Below are positions 16,979 to 26,252 of a stretch of DNA of 64,000 nucleotides, one piece after another (the first letter of the stretch is position 1; each line of letters begins with the position of its first letter). Origin of the DNA: Flavobacterium crocinum (GTDB taxonomy: Bacteria > Bacteroidota > Bacteroidia > Flavobacteriales > Flavobacteriaceae); assembly GCF_003122385.1 (NCBI RefSeq), contig NZ_CP029255.1:1922001-1986000 (forward strand), written 5' to 3'. A program made the translations under genes and the position numbers. The notes below the pieces were generated by a model that saw nothing but the letters and a program-made list of their open reading frames with translations, had not been told where the DNA came from and made no database searches.

Positions 16979-17755
16979 CTAAAAATCTTTTTTAATAACA
17001 GGATATTTAAATTCTAAGATAGACTCCAACACTTTCGGGTCTGAATTGACATAAAATATTGGATCATTTTGCGTGATCTCTGAAAAGCCTACTTTATCCT
17101 GAAGTAGGTTTTTTGTTTGTCTGGCTACAGCTTCACCAGAATCAATAATCTTAATATGATCCGGAATAATTTTTTTTATTTGAGGAATTAAATACGGATA
17201 GTGACTACAGCCTAAAACAAGATAATCGATATTGGCTTCAACCATTGGCTTTAGATAAGACTCCAAAAGTTGTGTCATTTCCGGTGAATATAGATTTCCA
17301 TCTTCGATAAGTTGTACCAGTCCGTAACCAACTTGTTCAATTATTTTGGTGTTCTGAAACATTTCGGCAGTCTTGTTAAACAATTCACTGTTTAAAGTTC
17401 CTTTTGTAGCCAAAATTCCAATCACCTGTGTTTGAGAATTATTTGCCGCAGGTTTAATAGCAGGTTCTATTCCTACAAATGGGATATCATAATCTGCACG
17501 AAGTTCTCGTATTGCATTTGTGGTAGCAGTGTTACAGGCAACAACAATAAGTTTGCAATTATTCTCGAGTAAAAATTCTACATTTTTTTTGCTTAATGCT
17601 ACAATTTCATCCTTAGTTTTCTGGCCATACGGAGCATTTTTGCTGTCTGCCAGATAAATAGTTTTTTCATTTGGAAGTAAGTCATGAATAGCGCTCCAGA
17701 TGGATGTTCCGCCAATACCAGAATCAAAAACGCCTATAGGATTATTGTTTGTCAT
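16979..17755 (-). CDS. murI: Glutamate racemase
   Basis: MurI converts L-glutamate to D-glutamate for peptidoglycan. The 258-residue protein begins with IGVFDSGIGGTSI, holds the two catalytic cysteines C74 (VVACNTATTN) and C183 (LGCSHYPYL, with H185), and has the catalytic-site D11. Length is normal. It leads into the minus-strand envelope-biogenesis cluster in gene order (skp, skp, bamA, uppS), but it is the last gene on that strand and is separated from the Skp gene by a terminator. Confidence 0.97.
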   Translation of the reverse strand: MTNNNPIGVFDSGIGGTSIWSAIHDLLPNEKTIYLADSKNAPYGQKTKDEIVALSKKNVEFLLENNCKLIVVACNTATTNAIRELRADYDIPFVGIEPAIKPAANNSQTQVIGILATKGTLNSELFNKTAEMFQNTKIIEQVGYGLVQLIEDGNLYSPEMTQLLESYLKPMVEANIDYLVLGCSHYPYLIPQIKKIIPDHIKIIDSGEAVARQTKNLLQDKVGFSEITQNDPIFYVNSDPKVLESILEFKYPVIKKDF

Positions 17756-17849
17756 AAAGCAAAATTACTATTTTTTAGGTAAAATTTATTACTCTAAGTT
17801 AATTCAATTCCTGAAATTATACCAAGGATTAGTTTTAATTTTTTGTAAA

Positions 17850-17884
17850 AAAAAACTGCTCAATTGAAAGAATTGAACAGTTGA
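17850..17884 (-). terminator. Intrinsic terminator of the Skp/OmpH gene
   Basis: Minus-strand AACTGTTCAATT-CTTTC-AATTGAGCAGTT with one mismatch is followed by a T run, 20 bases past the stop of the 17905-18408 gene. Confidence 0.85.
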
Positions 17885-17904
17885 TTTTTTAAGTTTTGAA
17901 TTTC

Positions 17905-18408
17905 TTAGAATCCTAAATCTTTTTTAACGTCAGCAGTGATGTTTGGACCATCAGCTAATAATAAAGTAGAACCATCTAAGATATATTGGAAACCTTTAGC
18001 TTTTCCAACTTTTTGGATAGAAGCTCTTACTTTTTCCATTAAAGGTTTTACGATATCAGTTTCTTTTTGTTGTAGTTCTTTTTGTGCATTGTCTCTGTAA
18101 TCAACAATTCTTTTTTGCATGTCCTGAACTTCTTTAGAACGCTCACCGTTAACAGCATCAGTTACTGTAGCAGCTTCTGTTTCATACTTTTTGATTTTTA
18201 CTTGGTATTCATCAACCATTTTTTTGTATTCAGCATCGTATGTACCACTTAATTTTTGCAGTTGATTTTGAGCATCCAGCATAGCAGGCATTTTCGACAT
18301 GATCTCGCTTACATCAACATGAGCTACCTTCGCTTGTGCGTTCATTGTGTTACTTGCTCCTAAAATAAGAATTGCAGCAATTAGTAAAGTTTTGATTTGT
18401 TTCATCAT
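17905..18408 (-). CDS. Periplasmic chaperone, OmpH/Skp family (short paralogue)
   Basis: A 167-residue Skp-like chaperone that holds unfolded outer membrane proteins in the periplasm on their way to the BAM complex. It has a signal peptide (ending MNAQAK, about residue 24), the VAHVDVSEIMSKMP start of the mature domain, a long charged helical hairpin and the returning strand FQYILDGSTLLLADG. It lies just downstream of a longer Skp paralogue and bamA on the same strand, the usual gene order in the phylum. Start codon: ATG at 18408, with a second ATG adjacent. Confidence 0.92.
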   Translation of the reverse strand: MMKQIKTLLIAAILILGASNTMNAQAKVAHVDVSEIMSKMPAMLDAQNQLQKLSGTYDAEYKKMVDEYQVKIKKYETEAATVTDAVNGERSKEVQDMQKRIVDYRDNAQKELQQKETDIVKPLMEKVRASIQKVGKAKGFQYILDGSTLLLADGPNITADVKKDLGF

Positions 18409-18422
18409 TTTTAAAATATTAA

Positions 18423-19454
18423 TTAATTATTGGTCGTATTTGTTTTTTGTGTTTCGGCCTCTTTTGCTTTTTTGGCCGCTTCTCTTTCTTCTAAAATTTT
18501 CTTTCTCTTTTCTTCTAATTCTTTTTTGCGCTGTTCGTAAAGCATTTGTCTTTCTTCAGCTTTAGTCATAGTTGGCTCAGTAGTAGTTGGCGTTTGTTCT
18601 GTACCGGTTGCTGCTGGTTTAGCAGTAGTGGTTGTTTTTGCCGCCTCTGTAGCTGCCTGAGTTTCTGTAGCCGGTTTAGCTGTTTCAGAAACCGTGCCAT
18701 TTTTTTTAGCTTCTCTTTCTGCTGCTAAGGCTTTACGTCTGTCGTCGTATTCTTTTTTCTTAGCTTCCTGCTCTAATTTTCTATCCTGAATTAATTTTTC
18801 TCTGGCTGCTTTTTTCTCATCCAAAGCTTTTTGACGTTCTGCCATTGCAGGATTATCGTCTATTGCATTTTCAAGATTTTCTTTTGCTTCCTGCTCTTTC
18901 AGTTGTTTTTTTGATAATTGTTCACGTTTTTCTGTACGATTTAAAACTCGTAAAACCTGATCGCTGATATCAAATCTTTTGTTACTGAAAAGCATTGTCA
19001 AATCGGATGATTTATCAAAGATAAAATCATAATTTTTAGCTTCTGCAATATCCTGAACGGCAGTAAAAACCTGATCCTGGATTGGCTTTGCTAAAGCTGC
19101 TTTTTGTCTCATTAAATTACCGTCAGAACCAAACTGTTTCTGTTGGTAATCCATCATTTCCTGCTCAAGAAACTTAATTTCAGTTTCTCTTTCTTCAATT
19201 AATTCTTTTGTAAGTAAAGCTTTTTCTGTTTTTAAGCTTTCCTTAAGTGTATTTATATTTAATTTTTTAGCCTCAACTTCTTGTTTCCACTTTTGAGCTT
19301 TTTGCTCTAATTGTGATTTAGCTTCTTTATAATCGGAAACATTTTCTAAAATATATTCCATGTCGATGTAGCCAATTCTAGTCGTCTTACCTTGTGCCTG
19401 ACTTGTATTTGCTACAATCAAGGCTAAAAATATAAATAAAAATTGTTTTCTCAT
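18423..19454 (-). CDS. OmpH/Skp-family chaperone with long charged C-terminal tail
   Basis: A 343-residue paralogue of the preceding chaperone. A signal peptide (ending NTSQAQ) and an Skp core (residues about 25-175, RIGYIDMEYILENV to FDKSSDLTMLFS) are followed by a 150-residue extension rich in Lys, Glu and Arg with a Thr/Ala/Pro-rich linker. The tail would form extended helices (EREAKK, EQRKKELEEKRKK). Tail function is unknown; it could increase client grip or bind peptidoglycan-associated partners. It lies between bamA (43 bases upstream) and the short skp (15 bases). Confidence 0.9.
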   Translation of the reverse strand: MRKQFLFIFLALIVANTSQAQGKTTRIGYIDMEYILENVSDYKEAKSQLEQKAQKWKQEVEAKKLNINTLKESLKTEKALLTKELIEERETEIKFLEQEMMDYQQKQFGSDGNLMRQKAALAKPIQDQVFTAVQDIAEAKNYDFIFDKSSDLTMLFSNKRFDISDQVLRVLNRTEKREQLSKKQLKEQEAKENLENAIDDNPAMAERQKALDEKKAAREKLIQDRKLEQEAKKKEYDDRRKALAAEREAKKNGTVSETAKPATETQAATEAAKTTTTAKPAATGTEQTPTTTEPTMTKAEERQMLYEQRKKELEEKRKKILEEREAAKKAKEAETQKTNTTNN

Positions 19455-19496
19455 AACATAACTTTATTTGATGATTTTTAACCAAACGTTATTTCT

Positions 19497-22148
19497 CTAA
19501 AATTGTTGTCCAATAATAAAGTGTGTTTCCCATCCATTAGGTTTTGATTGTCCTGGAAGAGCATCAAATCCGTAACCAAAGTCAATACCTAATAATCCAA
19601 ATGCAGGCATAAATACACGTAATCCAGCACCAGCAGAACGACTCAAGTCAAACGGATTGTAATCTTTGAACGTTGGATATGATGATCCTGCTTCTAAGAA
19701 TGTTAAAGCATAAATAGAAGCCGATGCTTTTAATGTAATTGGATAACGTAATTCCATAGAGAATTTGTTATAAATTGTTGCCCCAATTGCATCACCATTT
19801 GTGTTTACCGGAGTTAAAGAGTTGTTTGGATAACCTCTTAACTGGATAGTCTCTCTACCATCCATTGAGTAGTTTGCCATTCCATCTCCACCTAAGTAAA
19901 AACGCTCAAACGGAATTACACCTCTGTCCTGGTTATAAGCTCCTAAGAAACCAAATTCTGTAAGGGTTCTTAATACTAATTTTCCATAAACTTTAGTATA
20001 CCAGTCTCCTTTAAATTTAACTTTATAGTATTCTAACCAGTTGTATTTTTGTTGATCCACTTTTGAAGCATCAGCAGCAGCTTCCTGATAAGTACTTACT
20101 TTATTTCCGTTTGCATCAAGATAATCTCCTTTTTTAATCATCTGTCCGTTAGCATCTCCGGTTGTTGCATCTGCGGTAGCTCTTAGTTTATATTTTTCCT
20201 GATTTCCTAAATCAGCATAATCAATTCCATTAAACAAAGAATAAGGAGGTGTAACTTTAGCAGAAATACTAAACTCAGAACCATAAGTTGGGAATATTGG
20301 GTTAACCCCTTTATTACTTCTTGAAATTCCAATTGTATATGCTAAGTTTCTTGATGCACCATTACCAAAAGTAAATAATCCGGTGTTGTAATTATTTAAA
20401 TCATAATGCTGATAACTTACAGACTGTGATAATACAAAGTAATCATCCGGAACAGTTAACCTTTTTGCTAAACCAACCTGAACTGTAAAAATATTAAAAC
20501 TTTTGCTTCTGTCAACAGTTCTGGTAATGTAATTGTTAAGAAATTGCTTACTGTATGAAATAGATGAACTAAATTGTACTGGTTTCTTTCCTCCAAACCA
20601 AGGCTCAGAGAATGATAAACTGTAGGTTTGGAAATAAGTACTTCCCTGTAAACGCAAGGCAACTTTTTGTCCGTCTCCCATTGGTAAAGGCTTGTATGCT
20701 TCTTTATCAAATAATTTTCTTGCAGAGAAATTGTTAAATGAAAGTCCTAATGTTCCGATGAAACCTCCACCGCCATAACCTCCCTGAAGCTCGACCTGGC
20801 TGGATCCTTTTTCTACAACATTATATTCAATATCAACCGTTCCTGCTCCGGCATCTACGTTTTTGAACTTTGGATCGATTGCCTCAGGATCAAAGAATCC
20901 TAATTGTCCAATCTCACGAATAGTTCTTACTAACTGTTCTTTACTATATTTTTCTCCCGGTTTAGTTCTTAACTCACGATAAATTACATGGTCATTTGTT
21001 TTATCGTTTCCAACAACTGTAATTTTGTTGAAATAAGCAATTGGACCTTCCGTAACTCTAATTTCAAAATCGATTGTATCGTTTACCGTTTTTACCTCTA
21101 CCGCATTGATGTTTGAGAATAAATAACCATTGTTTTGGTATAAATTGGTGATATCTTCTGCGTCAGGTTTAGACTTGTCTGCAATTCTTTTTTCTAATAA
21201 AACTCCATTATAAGTTTCACCTTTTTTAATTCCTAAATAGCTCTGTAAAAGGCGGTCAGAATAAACAGTATTTCCTAAGAATTTAATGTTACCAAAGTAA
21301 TATTTATTACCTTCTTCTACATTAATCTTAATAGCAAGCATGTTTTTTTGCTTGTTGTATTTTACAGAATCGTAAATAATACGAGCATCACGATATCCTT
21401 TTTCTTTATAGGTTGCGATTACTTTTTCTAAGTCAGTTTTATATTTTTCAGGAATAAATTTAGACGCTTTAAATACACGGATAAAGTTCTTCTGTTTAGT
21501 ATCTTTCATTGCTGCACGCAATTGACTACCAGTAAGTTGTTTGTTTCCGGTGAAGTCAATACTGCTGATTTTTACTTTGTCTCCTTTGTCAATCCTGACA
21601 AGCATGTTAACCTGATTGCCTGCAATGGTATCCGGAGTAGTCGTAATGGTTACTTTTGTGTTGTAAAAACCGTCTTTTTTATATTTATTTTCAATATAAT
21701 TTTTAGTTGTTGTAATTAAGTTTTCATTGACTATTTTGTTTTTAGTCAGGTTGTTATCCTTAATTAATGCTTCGGTTTTGCTTTTCTTAACTCCGACAAT
21801 TTTTACTTCATTTAATTTAGGAAGCTCAATAATATCTAAGTCAAGATAAATACTGTCATTTTCTACTTTATTAACATAGAATGCGATTTCATCAAATAAA
21901 CCCAGTTTACCTAATTTTTTAATTGCACTACTAATTTCTTCTCCAGGAACTGTAATTTCCTGACCTTTTTGCAGACCCGAAAAGGTTACAACGGTTTGCT
22001 CGTTGAAGCTTATTTTACCAACTACAGAAACTTTGGCTAGAATATATTTTTTTCCCTGATCAAAAGGAACTCTTTCTTGTGCTTTAATTTGTGAAAAACT
22101 ACCCAACATTAAAAGGGTAAGGACTATTTGTATTTTTTTTTGCAACAC
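19497..22148 (-). CDS. bamA: BamA, outer membrane protein assembly factor
   Basis: BamA is the core of the BAM machine that inserts beta-barrels in the outer membrane. Five POTRA repeats (about residues 30-430, with the typical FTGNKQLTGSQL and FLGNTVYSDRLL segments) precede the 16-strand Bac_surface_Ag barrel, which ends with FIIGQQF. The C-terminal part has the conserved FYLGGDGMANY and GRETIQLRGYPN region. The frame extends back to 22259 inside uppS; I prefer the GTG at 22148 just after the uppS stop because it gives a clean signal peptide (LQKKIQIVLTLLMLG, ending IKAQ). A TTG at 22145 and a GTG at 22172 are alternatives. Confidence 0.93.
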   Translation of the reverse strand: MLQKKIQIVLTLLMLGSFSQIKAQERVPFDQGKKYILAKVSVVGKISFNEQTVVTFSGLQKGQEITVPGEEISSAIKKLGKLGLFDEIAFYVNKVENDSIYLDLDIIELPKLNEVKIVGVKKSKTEALIKDNNLTKNKIVNENLITTTKNYIENKYKKDGFYNTKVTITTTPDTIAGNQVNMLVRIDKGDKVKISSIDFTGNKQLTGSQLRAAMKDTKQKNFIRVFKASKFIPEKYKTDLEKVIATYKEKGYRDARIIYDSVKYNKQKNMLAIKINVEEGNKYYFGNIKFLGNTVYSDRLLQSYLGIKKGETYNGVLLEKRIADKSKPDAEDITNLYQNNGYLFSNINAVEVKTVNDTIDFEIRVTEGPIAYFNKITVVGNDKTNDHVIYRELRTKPGEKYSKEQLVRTIREIGQLGFFDPEAIDPKFKNVDAGAGTVDIEYNVVEKGSSQVELQGGYGGGGFIGTLGLSFNNFSARKLFDKEAYKPLPMGDGQKVALRLQGSTYFQTYSLSFSEPWFGGKKPVQFSSSISYSKQFLNNYITRTVDRSKSFNIFTVQVGLAKRLTVPDDYFVLSQSVSYQHYDLNNYNTGLFTFGNGASRNLAYTIGISRSNKGVNPIFPTYGSEFSISAKVTPPYSLFNGIDYADLGNQEKYKLRATADATTGDANGQMIKKGDYLDANGNKVSTYQEAAADASKVDQQKYNWLEYYKVKFKGDWYTKVYGKLVLRTLTEFGFLGAYNQDRGVIPFERFYLGGDGMANYSMDGRETIQLRGYPNNSLTPVNTNGDAIGATIYNKFSMELRYPITLKASASIYALTFLEAGSSYPTFKDYNPFDLSRSAGAGLRVFMPAFGLLGIDFGYGFDALPGQSKPNGWETHFIIGQQF

Positions 22149-22155
22149 TAAAAAA

Positions 22156-22896
22156 TTATTTAATTTGTTCACTGGTCTTTCCAAATCTACGTTCTCTTTT
22201 TTGATAACTAATAATAGCCTCATATAAATCTTGGTCTTTAAAGTCTGGCCACAAGACATTAGTAAAATACAATTCTGCGTAAGCGATCTGCCAAAGCAAA
22301 AAATTACTTATTCTATGTTCTCCACTGGTTCGTATTAATAAATCTACGTCTGGTAAATTTTGCGTGTAAAGATGCTCATTTATAATTGAATCGTCAATAG
22401 TGTCGATTGAAATTATATTATTTTTAACTTTATCACTTATTGCTTTTACGGCACTTACCAGTTCTTCCCTAGATCCATAGCTTAGAGCAAGAGTTAGTGT
22501 TAGGCGAGAATTATCTTTAGTTTTTTCAATAACATCCAAAAGCTCTTTTTGGGCTGTTTTTGGTAATTTATCAAGATTTCCAATCGCATTTAAACGAATA
22601 TTGTTTTCCTGAAGGGTAACAAGTTCTTTTTTTAATGAATTGATCAATATTTTCATCAAGGCCTGAACCTCAAGTTTTGGTCGGTTCCAATTTTCTGTAG
22701 AAAAAGCATATAAGGTTAAATACTCAATTCCCAGCTTAGCCGAAGTTTTGATTATTTCTTTTACAGATTTTGTGCCGTTTTCATGTCCAAACGCACGCAG
22801 ATAGCCTTGTTGTTTTGCCCAGCGTCCGTTACCATCCATAATAATGGCAAGGTGTTTTGGTAAGTTTGTGTGATCTATTGATTCTATTAAGTTCAT
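22156..22896 (-). CDS. uppS: Isoprenyl transferase (undecaprenyl diphosphate synthase)
   Basis: UppS builds the C55 lipid carrier for cell-wall and glycan synthesis from farnesyl and isopentenyl diphosphates. The cis-prenyltransferase signature IIMDGNGRWAKQ (D21) and the AFGHENG, YAFSTENWNRP and DLLIRTSGEHRISNFLLWQ motifs are all present. I chose the ATG at 22896, one base after the stop of the DUF6089 gene; an in-frame ATG at 22929 would overlap that gene. The product is 246 residues, normal for the family. bamA follows directly. Confidence 0.96.
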   Translation of the reverse strand: MNLIESIDHTNLPKHLAIIMDGNGRWAKQQGYLRAFGHENGTKSVKEIIKTSAKLGIEYLTLYAFSTENWNRPKLEVQALMKILINSLKKELVTLQENNIRLNAIGNLDKLPKTAQKELLDVIEKTKDNSRLTLTLALSYGSREELVSAVKAISDKVKNNIISIDTIDDSIINEHLYTQNLPDVDLLIRTSGEHRISNFLLWQIAYAELYFTNVLWPDFKDQDLYEAIISYQKRERRFGKTSEQIK

Positions 22897-22897
22897 T

Positions 22898-23587
22898 TTA
22901 TTCTGCGCAATAGCAAGGTTTTTTTCCAAAGGTATATGTTAAGGTAACACCTGAAAAAACATACCAGTCATTATTATTTAAATTTCCAAACTTTAAAATG
23001 TTTGAACTACTTGTTTTAGGATTACTTCCGTCAATATTATCCGTAAAAGTATAACGTACTCCAGCTTCAAGTCCTAAAACAAAACGTGGCGTTATGTTTG
23101 ATTTTATACCTAATATAATTGGTATGGCGAAAGAGCTTGAATTTTCAGAGTAAATTACATTCGGGCTTGTAGTATACCTATATAAGTTGTCGAAGATAAA
23201 GAAATTTAACCCCGAATACACATAAGGCGTAATTTTTGTGTGATAATCGTGCAGGTTGAAGTCGAAAAAATTAAATTCCAGTCCGGCAGAAAGCTCCTTA
23301 ATATTGTTGTCAAAACGGTAACCTCTTTGATTTCTTCCTGTTTCATCTGATTTGAAATCATTGCCACTAACTTCTGATTGTGTATAAGAGAATCTCCATG
23401 AGTGTCTTGGGCTTCTGTTCCATTTGTAAAGGACACCAAAAGCTATCTTTTCCGGGGCGATATAAGTTGTTTTGCCAACATCACCAACAAAGTTACTTCC
23501 GCCAAGAAAAACACCAAGCTCATTGATCTGAGCATTTAGTGTAATAAAGGGGAAAAAACATAACAATAAATTAAAAATTTTCTTCAT
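22898..23587 (-). CDS. DUF6089-family outer membrane protein
   Basis: A 229-residue exported protein with a signal peptide (ending ITLNAQ) and the mature start NELGVFLGGSNFVGDVG typical of DUF6089, an outer membrane barrel family found next to uppS and bamA across Bacteroidota. Function is unknown; position suggests a role in envelope assembly. Strands such as HSWRFSYTQSEV and KSNITPRFVLGLEAG support a small barrel. It runs directly into uppS. Confidence 0.88.
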   Translation of the reverse strand: MKKIFNLLLCFFPFITLNAQINELGVFLGGSNFVGDVGKTTYIAPEKIAFGVLYKWNRSPRHSWRFSYTQSEVSGNDFKSDETGRNQRGYRFDNNIKELSAGLEFNFFDFNLHDYHTKITPYVYSGLNFFIFDNLYRYTTSPNVIYSENSSSFAIPIILGIKSNITPRFVLGLEAGVRYTFTDNIDGSNPKTSSSNILKFGNLNNNDWYVFSGVTLTYTFGKKPCYCAE

Positions 23588-23760
23588 TTAATTCAAAATT
23601 GCGTGCAAATATAATAATTATCAATACGAATCAAAGTTACTTCGGTTAAATGTGCTTTTTTTTCAATTTACATTATGATTTTGAGCCATTTAATGATGAT
23701 TCGCTATATGCAGAACGAGAAAATATAGTATTATCGTATAGCAGAGAATTATAAAAGAGT

Positions 23761-24645
23761 TTAATTTCTTTTATCTTCTCCCCAGAGTAATTTGTTTCTC
23801 AAGGTTTTCAAGAAAGTCTCACCCGGAATTTCGACCATTTTAATTTTGTAGTCTGTTTTTTTTATTTTTAAAATAGATTCGTTTTTCACCGAAGAGATTC
23901 TCGAATCTAACGAAACCAAATATTGGTCTTCTCTTCCTGTAACTCTTAAAGTTATTTCAGTATCATCCGGAATTACAAGAGGTCTGGCGGTTAAATTATG
24001 TGGAGCTATTGGTGTGATTACAAGACTTTTTACGTCGGGAGTAAGTATTGGTCCGCCACAACTTAAAGAATATCCTGTAGAACCGGTTGGTGTAGAAATG
24101 ATTAATCCGTCTGCCCAATAGGAATTTAAATATTCATTGTTTAAATAAGTTTCAACAGTGATCATCGAAGTGGTGTCTTTTCTGCTGACAGTGACTTCGT
24201 TCATAGCAAAATTTAGTTTTTCAAACGCTTCGTTTTTTGGTTCGGCTGTTAATCCAAGTAATGTACGCTCAGAGGTAGTATAATTTTGGTCAATAACATA
24301 TTGTAGCAGAATGTCGATATTTTCCTTTTGTACTTTGGCAAGAAAGCCTAGTCTTCCTGCATTTATACCTAATAAAGGAACGCCTGAATTACGAACAAAA
24401 GCAGCGGCTCTCAAAATGGTTCCGTCACCCCCAATACTGATAAGCATTTCAAAACTATTATCTAAGGCAGTATTTGAAGGGAATGTTTTGTAATCTTTCT
24501 TTACAAGTTGTTTCTCATAAAGCATTTTCAGGAAATTTTCTTCAATTACCATCTCAACATTATTGGAGTTGAAGAACTGAAAAATGTCTTTTATAATAGG
24601 TTCTGTACTGTTTTGATAATATTGTCCGTAAATGGCTATTTTCAT
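23761..24645 (-). CDS. nadK: NAD kinase
   Basis: NadK phosphorylates NAD to NADP. The 294-residue protein has the glycine-rich GGDGTILRAA (G72-D74), the NE/K motif region MNEVTVSRKDTTSM and the NAD-binding DGLIISTPTGSTGYSLSCGGP. Length and order are normal. It belongs to the conserved minus-strand set with the CBS protein upstream and DUF6089 downstream; a 99-base gap with a dispersed repeat separates it from the CBS gene. Confidence 0.97.
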   Translation of the reverse strand: MKIAIYGQYYQNSTEPIIKDIFQFFNSNNVEMVIEENFLKMLYEKQLVKKDYKTFPSNTALDNSFEMLISIGGDGTILRAAAFVRNSGVPLLGINAGRLGFLAKVQKENIDILLQYVIDQNYTTSERTLLGLTAEPKNEAFEKLNFAMNEVTVSRKDTTSMITVETYLNNEYLNSYWADGLIISTPTGSTGYSLSCGGPILTPDVKSLVITPIAPHNLTARPLVIPDDTEITLRVTGREDQYLVSLDSRISSVKNESILKIKKTDYKIKMVEIPGETFLKTLRNKLLWGEDKRN

Positions 24646-24678
24646 TCTGTGTTAAATTAGAGAATTTGTCAATGTGTC

Positions 24679-24714
24679 AATTAGATAATCGGGAAATGTG
24701 AAAATTATCTAATT
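24679..24714. repeat. 11-bp inverted repeat in the nadK/CBS gap
   Basis: AATTAGATAAT (24679-24689) and its exact inverse (24704-24714) flank 14 bases. The surrounding text (TCAATGTGTCAATTAG, CATTGGCACATT) resembles a dispersed flavobacterial intergenic repeat I recall; copy number cannot be checked here. Confidence 0.5.
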
Positions 24715-24744
24715 AACTAATTTTCTCATTGGCACATTCATCAC

Positions 24745-25404
24745 TTATATGTTAAGATATTTGTCTAGATAATCTGAGCGTTCTTTTAAACTATTAATAT
24801 AGGTGTCTTCCTGATGTTCTGAAATAATTTCATAACCATATCTTCTGTATGTTTGGATGATTTCGTTAATTGCTCCCAAACCAATCTTTACAGTAATCTG
24901 AACATTTTCTGTATCGGCTTCGGAAACAAAGCATCCTAAAACTTTTCCGTTGTTACTTTCTACAATCTGAGTTACCTCACTCATAGAATAATCTAAAAGG
25001 CCTTTTTGGATAATAATAATTGCTCCTGGTTCTTTTAAAAATGGAGTTTCCTGAAAAAACTTCATGATATCTTCCATTTCATAATAGCCAATGTAAGTAT
25101 TATTCTCGTCAAGAATAGGAAGGATGTTGGTATGGTTTTTAGCAAAAACTTCCAGAACATCCAGCCAGATCATAGATTTTCTGGCAAAGAAACGCTCTAA
25201 AGTATATTTGTAGTCAATTGCTTTTTTATCAGTATCAAACGTTTCTACATCTTCAGAAGAGATACTTCCGATAAAGATCCCGTCTTCTAAAATGGGAAAA
25301 TGAGAAAAATTTACATCGATAAAAAAGTCCTGAATCGATGCTATCGTTTCCTGACTATCAATCGCTCTGAAATCGTTGGTGATATAGTTTGTAATTTCTG
25401 TCAT
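24745..25404 (-). CDS. CBS-domain protein with ACT-like C-terminal domain
   Basis: A 219-residue cytoplasmic protein. Two CBS motifs fill residues about 5-125 (SHFPILEDGIFIGSISSEDV and TNILPILDENNTYIGYYEMEDI), and the C-terminal ~75 residues look like an ACT-type fold (GAIIIIQKGLLDYSMSEVTQIVESNNGKV). This resembles AcuB-type architecture: adenosine nucleotide sensing plus a small ligand domain. The target is unknown. It is divergent from pdxJ and upstream of nadK, an arrangement I recall as conserved in flavobacteria. Confidence 0.88.
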   Translation of the reverse strand: MTEITNYITNDFRAIDSQETIASIQDFFIDVNFSHFPILEDGIFIGSISSEDVETFDTDKKAIDYKYTLERFFARKSMIWLDVLEVFAKNHTNILPILDENNTYIGYYEMEDIMKFFQETPFLKEPGAIIIIQKGLLDYSMSEVTQIVESNNGKVLGCFVSEADTENVQITVKIGLGAINEIIQTYRRYGYEIISEHQEDTYINSLKERSDYLDKYLNI

Positions 25405-25516
25405 AAATCGTTGAAGATATTTGATGCAAAATAATCAAAAAATACCGAAAACCGCTCTGTTTTACTTTGTATTTTTGTCGTAACAATAGTGTTACTAGAA
25501 TTAATTATCTATTTAT

Positions 25517-26230
25517 ATGACAAAGTTAAGTGTAAATATCAATAAAATTGCAACGCTTCGAAATGCAAGAGGCGGAAATGTTCCTGATTTATTAAAAGTA
25601 GCCGCCGATATTCAGCGTTTTGGCGGACAAGGAATTACGATTCACCCACGCCCGGATGAGCGCCACATTCGTTATCAGGATGCACGGGATTTAAAAGCAA
25701 TTGTTACGACAGAATATAATATTGAAGGAAATCCGCAACATAATTTTATTGATTTGGTTTTAGAATGTAAACCGGATCAGGTAACCCTGGTTCCGGATGC
25801 GATAGGTGCAATTACTTCGTCTGCAGGCTGGGATACAATTAAAAACCAGGAATATTTGACAGAAGTTATTCAGGAGTTTCAAAGAAATGGAATCAGGACT
25901 TCGATTTTTGTTGATCCGATTTTGGAAATGATTGAAGGAGCAAAAAAAACAGGAACAGACAGGATTGAATTATATACAGAATCTTTTGCGCATCAATATG
26001 ATTTAGGAAATAAAAGCGGAATTGATCCTTATGTGAAAGCGGCAGAACTGGCAAATGAATTAGGTTTAGGAATTAATGCAGGACATGATTTAAGTCTGGA
26101 TAATATTCAGTTTTTTAAACAAAATATCCCTGGATTACTGGAAGTTTCAATTGGACACGCATTAATCTCAGAAGCACTTTATCTTGGTTTGGATAATGTT
26201 GTGAATATGTATTTGAATAAATTGAAGTAA
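25517..26230 (+). CDS. pdxJ: Pyridoxine 5'-phosphate synthase
   Basis: PdxJ condenses 1-deoxyxylulose 5-phosphate with 3-amino-1-hydroxyacetone phosphate to pyridoxine 5'-phosphate. The 237-residue TIM-barrel protein has [17 protein letters not shown], the active-site loop [12 protein letters not shown] and the C-terminal [12 protein letters not shown] and [12 protein letters not shown] phosphate-binding segments. It is divergent from the CBS gene, with a -7-like TATTTTTG at 25470, and is followed 22 bases later by an alpha/beta hydrolase gene, likely cotranscribed. Confidence 0.97.
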   Translation: MTKLSVNINKIATLRNARGGNVPDLLKVAADIQRFGGQGITIHPRPDERHIRYQDARDLKAIVTTEYNIEGNPQHNFIDLVLECKPDQVTLVPDAIGAITSSAGWDTIKNQEYLTEVIQEFQRNGIRTSIFVDPILEMIEGAKKTGTDRIELYTESFAHQYDLGNKSGIDPYVKAAELANELGLGINAGHDLSLDNIQFFKQNIPGLLEVSIGHALISEALYLGLDNVVNMYLNKLK

Positions 26231-26252
26231 TTCTTCATATAAAAAATAAATT

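Noticed and set aside
19497..22259. bamA start at 22259
   Set aside because: It would overlap uppS by more than 100 bases and add an unlikely N-terminal extension before the signal peptide.
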